Below are positions 6,202 to 11,127 of a stretch of 11,127 nucleotides of DNA, in pieces. A program made the position numbers and the translations under genes. Under the pieces are notes generated by a model. That model saw only the letters and a program-made list of their open reading frames with translations. It ran no database searches and was not told the DNA's origin. Position 1 is the stretch's first letter. Each line of letters starts with the position of its first letter. This DNA is from Oscillospiraceae bacterium (GTDB lineage Bacteria; Bacillota; Clostridia; Oscillospirales; Ruminococcaceae), in assembly GCA_017394475.1 (NCBI GenBank), contig JAFPYQ010000466.1, positions 1-11,127 of the forward strand, read 5' to 3'.

Positions 6202-8160
6202 ATGGATCACTTTGAACTTGTCAGTGATTTCAAGCCGTCCGGAGATCAGCCCGAGGCTATTTCCGCACTTGTAGACGGTGTGAACAAGGGCTATCACGAG
6301 CAGACACTGTTAGGTGTCACAGGCTCGGGCAAGACCTTTACAATGGCCAATATCATCGCAAAGCTCAACCGCCCCGCCCTTGTATTTGCCCATAACAAGA
6401 TACTTGCAGCGCAGCTGTGCAGCGAATTCAGGGAGTTCTTCCCTCACAATGCGGTGGAGTATTTCGTTTCCTACTATGACTATTATCAGCCCGAGGCGTA
6501 TATACCCCAGACCGATGCCTATATAGAAAAGGATTCCGCCATAAACGACGAGATAGACAAGCTGCGCCATTCCGCGACCCTCGCCCTTGCGGAGAGGCGG
6601 GATGTGATAATAGTCGCATCGGTATCCTGCATATACTCTCTAGGTGCCCCGGAGGAATACCGCGCTAATGTCATCTCCCTGCGCAAGGGGATGGAGATAT
6701 CCCGTGAGGAGCTCATCTCAAAGCTGGTATCGGATCAGTATGAGCGCAATGATGTGAATTTCGTCCGCAACAAGTTCCGCGTGAGAGGGGATACGGTGGA
6801 GATATTCCCCGCAGGCTCCATGCACAATGCCCTTAGAGTGGAATTTTTCGGGGATGAGATAGACCGTATATGCGAGTTTGATCCACTGACGGGAAAGGCA
6901 GTTTCCACCCTTGCCCATGCAGCAGTATACCCCGCATCCCACTATGTGGTATCAAAGGATCATCTTCATACGGCGATTGAGAATATCGAGGATGAGCTGC
7001 AGGAGCGGGTGAAATACTTCGAGATGGAAGGAAAGCTGGTGGAGGCGCAGCGCATCAAGCAGCGCACCTTGTACGATATCGAGATGCTCGAGGAGATAGG
7101 TTTCTGCAAGGGCATAGAGAACTATTCGCGCATACTTGCGGGCAGAGAGCCCGGCAGCACTCCCTATACGCTCCTTGACCATTTCCCGAAGGATTTCCTG
7201 CTGTTCGTGGATGAGAGCCATGTTTCCCTTCCTCAGATAAGGGGCATGAGCGCAGGGGACAGGGGGCGCAAGCAGGTGCTGGTGGACTATGGTTTCAGGC
7301 TCCCCTCCGCCTTTGATAACCGTCCGCTGTTTTTCGACGAATTCAAGTCAAAGATAAATCAGGCGATATATGTCTCCGCCACCCCCGGACCTATGGAAAG
7401 GGAAAATTCACAGCAGATAGTTGAACAGCTCATCCGTCCCACCGGGCTCGTGGATCCTAAGATCACCGTAAAGCCTGTTGACGGGCAGATAGAGGACCTT
7501 ATCAGCGAGATAAACAAGCGCACCGATAAGGGAGAGCGCGTGCTGGTCACCACACTTACAAAGAGGATGGCAGAGGATCTGACCGCCTACCTGGACGGGG
7601 CGGGGATAAAGGTCAAGTATATGCACCACGATATAGAGACCATCGAACGAATGGAGCTCATCAGGGATCTGCGCCTGGGCGAATATGATGTGCTGGTGGG
7701 AATAAACCTTCTGCGTGAGGGGCTTGACATCCCCGAGGTGTCTCTTGTGGCAATACTTGATGCGGATAAGGAAGGCTTCCTGCGTTCGGAGAGCTCACTG
7801 GTGCAGACCATAGGCAGAGCGGCGAGAAACGATCACGGTGAGGTCATCATGTATGCCGATGAGGTGACAGGGTCAATGGAGCGCGCCATAGCCGAGACCA
7901 ACCGCCGCCGTGAGATACAGCTGAAATACAATGAAGAGCACGGCATAGTACCGAAGACCATCGTCAAGGATATACGCGATGTTATCGAGATCACATCGAA
8001 GGAGACCGTGAAGAAGAATTCCGAGGGAAAGAAGCTGTCGAGGAAGGAAAAGGACGAGATGATAAAGACTCTGACAGCACAGATGAAGGAAGCTGCAAAG
8101 CTGCTTGAATTTGAGCACGCTGCGTTCCTGAGGGACAAGATCAGGGAACTCAGTGAATAA
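6202..8160 (+). CDS. uvrB: Excinuclease ABC subunit B (UvrB)
   Basis: UvrB is the DNA-damage verification subunit of nucleotide excision repair; it is loaded by UvrA and recruits the UvrC nuclease. The 652-residue protein has the normal length. The Walker A motif GVTGSGKT is at residues 38-45, and the damage-probing beta-hairpin [21 protein letters not shown] lies at 91-111. The Walker B/helicase II motif DESH is at 337-340, [10 protein letters not shown] at 391-400, [12 protein letters not shown] at 501-512 and helicase motif [11 protein letters not shown] at 535-543. The C-terminal UVR domain that binds UvrC is at about 616-651. uvrA, a frequent neighbour, does not follow; instead the next genes are convergent. 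I see no Gram-positive LexA box (GAAC-N4-GTTC) in the short upstream gap. The gene is intact. Confidence 0.98.
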   Translation: MDHFELVSDFKPSGDQPEAISALVDGVNKGYHEQTLLGVTGSGKTFTMANIIAKLNRPALVFAHNKILAAQLCSEFREFFPHNAVEYFVSYYDYYQPEAYIPQTDAYIEKDSAINDEIDKLRHSATLALAERRDVIIVASVSCIYSLGAPEEYRANVISLRKGMEISREELISKLVSDQYERNDVNFVRNKFRVRGDTVEIFPAGSMHNALRVEFFGDEIDRICEFDPLTGKAVSTLAHAAVYPASHYVVSKDHLHTAIENIEDELQERVKYFEMEGKLVEAQRIKQRTLYDIEMLEEIGFCKGIENYSRILAGREPGSTPYTLLDHFPKDFLLFVDESHVSLPQIRGMSAGDRGRKQVLVDYGFRLPSAFDNRPLFFDEFKSKINQAIYVSATPGPMERENSQQIVEQLIRPTGLVDPKITVKPVDGQIEDLISEINKRTDKGERVLVTTLTKRMAEDLTAYLDGAGIKVKYMHHDIETIERMELIRDLRLGEYDVLVGINLLREGLDIPEVSLVAILDADKEGFLRSESSLVQTIGRAARNDHGEVIMYADEVTGSMERAIAETNRRREIQLKYNEEHGIVPKTIVKDIRDVIEITSKETVKKNSEGKKLSRKEKDEMIKTLTAQMKEAAKLLEFEHAAFLRDKIRELSE

Positions 8161-8176
8161 GACACTGTCTAAAAAA

Positions 8177-8202
8177 GATCCTCCGTTGCCTGACGGAGGA
8201 TC
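8177..8202 (-). terminator. Bidirectional Rho-independent terminator between uvrB and the sensor kinase gene
   Basis: A perfect 10-bp stem GATCCTCCGT (8177-8186) / ACGGAGGATC (8193-8202) with a 6-base loop is followed on the minus strand by six T (8171-8176 read in reverse). On the plus strand the tail is ATATTATTTT, so it can also end uvrB transcripts. On the minus strand the stem begins within the kinase TGA codon (8201-8203). Confidence 0.88.
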
Positions 8203-9418
8203 ATATTATTTTAACGACGAGCACGGCACGGAAGCATCCGTTATCTGTCTGCGCATAGATGTCACCATCCATCTTGCTCATAAGGCGGCGGCAGATGAAA
8301 AGTCCAAGACCGTTGCCCTGTATCCTTTCGGCGTTGCTGCCGCGCTGGAAGCTGTCAAATATGGAGGTGAGCTCCGATTCCTCAAGGGTGCAGCCTGTGT
8401 TGGTCACAGCGATGGTCATGCATCCGTCTTCCTTTTCAAGGTCAATGGAGATGAGCTTGCCGTCACCGTATTTTATGGCATTTTCCATAAGGTTCTGGAT
8501 ACATTCCCCGAGCCTGTCGGGATCGCAGGACAGCAGGATATCATCAAATCTGCCGATGGTAAATTCAGTCCCGGATGCTGCGAGCCTTTCGGAATATCGG
8601 CTCCTGATCCTGTCAATGACGGGTTTTATGAAGCCTTCCGTCTCATTGATCTCAAATTCCATGAAATCTTCACTTGCGGCTTTTGTTATCTGAGCCATGT
8701 ATTTTTCTATCTCAACAGTGTGATCTTCTATGCTCCTTGCAGCGCTCCTGCGCTTTTCTTCATCCTGGTAGAGCCCCCTTTCAAGTGCCTTGGCATTCAG
8801 CTTTATGGCGGAGAGGGGCGTTTTTATATCATGTGAAAGGGAAAGCAGCAGCAGCTTTTTGTCCTTCTGTATCTCCAGTTCCTTTTTTCTGCTCTCCTCG
8901 ACACTTTCCCTCAGCATATCCATGCCCCATGTGATCTCGCCGAGAAATCTGTTTTTGTCCTGCTTTATCTGCGGTGCAAGATTTCCCTTCGCGATCTCCC
9001 TGGGAAGCTCGGAAAGCTGGGCAAAGGGGCGGATGATCTTCAGATAGATATAGAGCATTATACCGCCGATGAGAAGTATCACAGCTGCCATGAAAAGCAA
9101 GATGATGATACCTTGCCCGCTGCCGTCATCCCTTGTATATTCCACGCGGTACAGACTGCTGTTGGCATCTATTATCACATAGGGCTTGTCGGAACTGTAA
9201 AGATCGCCGCCGTTATCTGCATATACTCCCGTAATATACTTATATGAGGAAATGTCAAGGCTGCCCGTGTCCTCTATCTGATGTTCAAGGCGCTTTGCCT
9301 CCACACGGTAAAAGCCGTTGCTTGTATCGGTGCTTTTGAAAAGAGTGATACCGGCTGCAGCGAACAGTACAGCAAGCAGAGAGAATACGCAGATACACAG
9401 CTTTCTGAATGAACTCAT
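8201..9418 (-). CDS. Two-component sensor histidine kinase (OmpR-partner type)
   Basis: A membrane sensor kinase that autophosphorylates and passes phosphate to the regulator encoded immediately upstream. Of its 405 residues, a first membrane helix lies at about 7-27, an extracellular sensing segment of about 75 residues at 28-103 and a second helix at about 104-127. A HAMP-like linker follows at about 128-180. The HisKA H-box LSLSHDIKTPLSAIKL contains the phospho-acceptor His196. The HATPase_c domain shows the N-box QNLMENAIKYG (Asn313), VTNTGCTLEESEL (G1 region, Asn-Thr-Gly rather than Asp-x-Gly), FDSFQRGSN and the G2 box GNGLGL (368-373). Its ATG overlaps the regulator's TGA by 4 bases (ATGA), so translation is probably coupled. 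The extracellular segment matches no sensor fold I know, so the ligand is unknown. Confidence 0.95.
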   Translation of the reverse strand: MSSFRKLCICVFSLLAVLFAAAGITLFKSTDTSNGFYRVEAKRLEHQIEDTGSLDISSYKYITGVYADNGGDLYSSDKPYVIIDANSSLYRVEYTRDDGSGQGIIILLFMAAVILLIGGIMLYIYLKIIRPFAQLSELPREIAKGNLAPQIKQDKNRFLGEITWGMDMLRESVEESRKKELEIQKDKKLLLLSLSHDIKTPLSAIKLNAKALERGLYQDEEKRRSAARSIEDHTVEIEKYMAQITKAASEDFMEFEINETEGFIKPVIDRIRSRYSERLAASGTEFTIGRFDDILLSCDPDRLGECIQNLMENAIKYGDGKLISIDLEKEDGCMTIAVTNTGCTLEESELTSIFDSFQRGSNAERIQGNGLGLFICRRLMSKMDGDIYAQTDNGCFRAVLVVKII

Positions 9419-10077
9419 ACGAATTTATACCCCACGCCCCACACTGTGACTATCCTCTTTGCATTTTTTGAGTCATCCCCCAGCTTTGTGCGCAGCTTGT
9501 TGATATGGACATGGAGGGTCTGCTGTTCGGATTCACTGTCGCTGCCCCATACGGTGTTGAATAGATATTCTTTTTTGAGCGCCTTGCCGCGGTTTTCTAT
9601 GAGCAGTGCAAGAAGATCAAACTCTTTGGCGGAAAGATCCACAGACTTTCCGTCGATGATAGCAGTGCGGTCGGCAAGGTTCAGTACCACACCATCTGCT
9701 GACAGTGTATCTTCCTTGTATCTGCGCTTGAATATCCCCTTTATCTTGGCGATAAGTATATCTATATCATAGGGCTTTTCTATATAATCATCTGCACCCA
9801 GCTTGTAGCCATCCAGCTTATCCTGCCTTTCTGTGCGGCAGCTTACTATGAGTATAGGTGTGTCAGCCTGCTGACGGATCTTTGAGCACACGGTAAAGCC
9901 GTTAATATCGGGCAGATTTATATCGAGCACAACAAGCCTTGCCCCGTATCTTTCAAATAGGGACAAGGCCTTTTCTCCGTTTTCAGCAGTGCTCACAGTA
10001 TAGCCCTCCGCCCGCAGAAAATCACACAGCAGTGCGGAAAGCTCCGTATTATCCTCAACTATCAGTATGTCTATCAT
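9415..10077 (-). CDS. OmpR/PhoB-family response regulator
   Basis: A cytosolic DNA-binding response regulator activated by phosphorylation. The 220-residue protein has an N-terminal receiver domain with the acidic pair Glu8/Asp9, phospho-acceptor Asp52 in VLDINLPD, Ser79 in the switch position and Lys101-Pro102. A C-terminal winged-helix domain (about 125-220) shows the typical blocks LSAKEFDLLALLIENRGKAL, the TVWG segment, TLHVHINKLRTKLGDD and VWGVGYKFV. The start ATG is supported by SD GAGGCG (10084-10089) six bases upstream and by a promoter at 10117-10146. The downstream kinase gene overlaps by 4 bases. Target genes are unknown; the adjacent hydrolase is a candidate only by location. Confidence 0.96.
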   Translation of the reverse strand: MIDILIVEDNTELSALLCDFLRAEGYTVSTAENGEKALSLFERYGARLVVLDINLPDINGFTVCSKIRQQADTPILIVSCRTERQDKLDGYKLGADDYIEKPYDIDILIAKIKGIFKRRYKEDTLSADGVVLNLADRTAIIDGKSVDLSAKEFDLLALLIENRGKALKKEYLFNTVWGSDSESEQQTLHVHINKLRTKLGDDSKNAKRIVTVWGVGYKFV

Positions 10078-10083
10078 AAAAAA

Positions 10084-10089
10084 CGCCTC
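10084..10089 (-). promoter_or_regulatory. Ribosome-binding site of the response regulator gene
   Basis: GAGGCG on the minus strand, separated from the ATG at 10077 by six T. Confidence 0.65.
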
Positions 10090-10116
10090 TATATCTGCCG
10101 TTTATCCTATGAGAAT

Positions 10117-10146
10117 AGTATAGATGGAAACGGGGTGCTATGTCAA
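10117..10146 (-). promoter_or_regulatory. Sigma-70/SigA promoter of the two-component operon
   Basis: On the minus strand TTGACA (10141-10146) and TATACT (10117-10122) are 18 bases apart. Expected transcript start is near 10110, giving about a 33-base leader ending at ATG 10077. This lies in the 96-base gap after the hydrolase gene, so the two-component genes can be transcribed independently of it. Confidence 0.75.
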
Positions 10147-10173
10147 GAGCAGCAGGCAAAATTAATAATAAAT

Positions 10174-11127
10174 TTACACTTTCGGGAGAGTGTCGTCCTG
10201 CATCACATTACTGTCCCTTATTTCACGGAGCACCTGCATACCCCTGTCATATTCCTCATAAAGCGGGCTGTGAGCGGAGTTTTCAAAGATGTATATTTTC
10301 TTTTCGGGCGCATCGATCGCTTCATAGTATTCCTGCTGTAGTGATGCACAACAGGTCATATCATATTTACCGACGATGAAATATACCGGAATATCCACCG
10401 CAGGCACATTCTCAAAGACGTTCAGATCGTTTGTGTCCTTTGATGCGGGGCAGTTTTCTGACAGGGTGAATTTACTTTTCCATGTGTTTATGCGTTCGCC
10501 TTGTGTGTAGGCAGGACAGCGCAGGCTTGGAAAGAAAAGCCCGGTCATGACATTTTTCATATCCCTTGTGGTGCCCACACCTGTGCCATGCATCGCCTTG
10601 TCCCGCAGTCCGGAAGATCTATAGCTTTCATAGTCGGATTCGGACCCGCGGATATCATACTTTGCAAATTCAGCACACATTTTCTTGTCGCCCATGTCTT
10701 CATACTGCTTTTTCATATGATCGAAGGCAGTGTATTCGGAGAGTCTCTGATCGCATATCTGTGACATGGCGATGTAGCACTCGTATTTTTCGGGATATTT
10801 CTGCACAGTCTGAAGTGCGATGGCAGTACCGAAGGAATGACCCATAATGGATATCTTTTCCTTGTTGAAACGCTGTGCAAGATAGTCTGTCACAGCGATT
10901 GTATCGTCAATGAATCTCCCGGTGGTCATGTTCTCTGCTCTGATATCGGGTGAATATGATATTCCCGTTCCCCTGTAATCCCAGTAGCAGACAGTGAATT
11001 CATGGGGCAGCGGTGATGGATAAAGGCTTTCCAGAAGATACTGCGGGATACCGGGACCGCCGCCGCATACCAGTAAAACAGGAGCGCTCACACCATCGGA
11101 AAGCAGTATAAGTCCCAGATCGACACC
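10174..11127 (-). CDS. Alpha/beta-fold hydrolase, 5' end cut by the window edge
   Basis: A serine hydrolase of the alpha/beta-fold superfamily, related to proline iminopeptidase-like and lipase-like members. The frame stays open to the last base of the window (reading GVDLGLILLSDG before a GTG at 11091), so the true start is probably outside; at least 317 residues are visible. Counting from the GTG at 11091, an oxyanion-type GGGPG lies at 10-14, WDYRGTGISYSP at 37-48 and the nucleophile elbow GHSFG (Ser86) at 84-88. The acid is probably Asp244 in YFIVGKYDM, and the catalytic His is His274 in NSAHSP. All three catalytic positions are therefore present. A cap region rich in charged residues spans about 115-225. 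The substrate cannot be deduced. No clear terminator follows the stop at 10174-10176. Whether it is secreted cannot be judged without the N-terminus. Confidence 0.88.
   Translation of the reverse strand, partial: GVDLGLILLSDGVSAPVLLVCGGGPGIPQYLLESLYPSPLPHEFTVCYWDYRGTGISYSPDIRAENMTTGRFIDDTIAVTDYLAQRFNKEKISIMGHSFGTAIALQTVQKYPEKYECYIAMSQICDQRLSEYTAFDHMKKQYEDMGDKKMCAEFAKYDIRGSESDYESYRSSGLRDKAMHGTGVGTTRDMKNVMTGLFFPSLRCPAYTQGERINTWKSKFTLSENCPASKDTNDLNVFENVPAVDIPVYFIVGKYDMTCCASLQQEYYEAIDAPEKKIYIFENSAHSPLYEEYDRGMQVLREIRDSNVMQDDTLPKV

Noticed and set aside
8153..8836. Long + strand open frame (227 codons) opposite the sensor kinase
   Set aside because: It overlaps the kinase gene, whose H-, N- and G-boxes are all intact, and it also overlaps the end of uvrB and the terminator. 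Its product resembles no family; it is a shadow frame.
10078..10173. Autoregulatory binding repeats near the two-component promoter
   Set aside because: Only a 4-bp inverted repeat (CTAT-GAGA-ATAG) is seen, too short to support an operator call.
1..11127. CRISPR arrays, insertion sequences, tRNA or rRNA genes, attachment sites
   Set aside because: No periodic direct repeats, transposase motifs, terminal inverted repeats or tRNA-like segments were found on reading either strand.

Overview
The window reads as ordinary chromosomal DNA from a low-to-mid G+C member of the Clostridia, most likely a Ruminococcus-like gut or rumen bacterium. I infer this from the gene types (Clostridia-style TrkA/TrkH, an OmpR-family two-component pair, a CYTH protein), AG-rich ribosome-binding sites, heavy use of ATA for isoleucine and AGG for arginine, and a marked preference for TGA stops. 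No tRNA, rRNA, CRISPR array, insertion sequence or phage gene is visible.

Left part, + strand: the 3' end of a glycogen/starch phosphorylase gene (1-927) is followed after 9 bases by trkA (937-2295), the cytoplasmic regulator of a Trk potassium uptake channel. A strong intergenic hairpin comes next, then trkH (2351-3784), the membrane subunit. trkH is complete at both ends but carries an in-frame TAG at codon 184 (2900-2902). Next are galE (3803-4810), UDP-glucose 4-epimerase, a second hairpin, and a CYTH-domain protein (4856-5347). Short spacing suggests that much of this block is co-transcribed.

Middle part, + strand: a promoter with perfect -35 and extended -10 elements (5375-5403) drives an unrecognised, acidic, proline-rich protein (5500-6138) that contains an internal duplicated motif. 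After a terminator-like hairpin comes uvrB (6202-8160), the damage-recognition helicase of nucleotide excision repair.

Right part, - strand: a bidirectional terminator (8177-8202) separates uvrB from a convergent two-component system. This consists of a histidine kinase (8201-9418) whose start overlaps the stop of its OmpR/PhoB-type response regulator (9415-10077), with a good promoter at 10117-10146. Further upstream on the same strand is an alpha/beta hydrolase (10174 to the window edge), cut by the end of the window.

The phosphorylase and GalE belong to glycogen and UDP-sugar metabolism, TrkA and TrkH to potassium homeostasis, and UvrB to DNA repair. The signal sensed by the two-component system cannot be read from the sequence. 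The two items most worth checking are the TAG inside otherwise intact trkH and the repeat-bearing unknown protein behind a near-ideal promoter.
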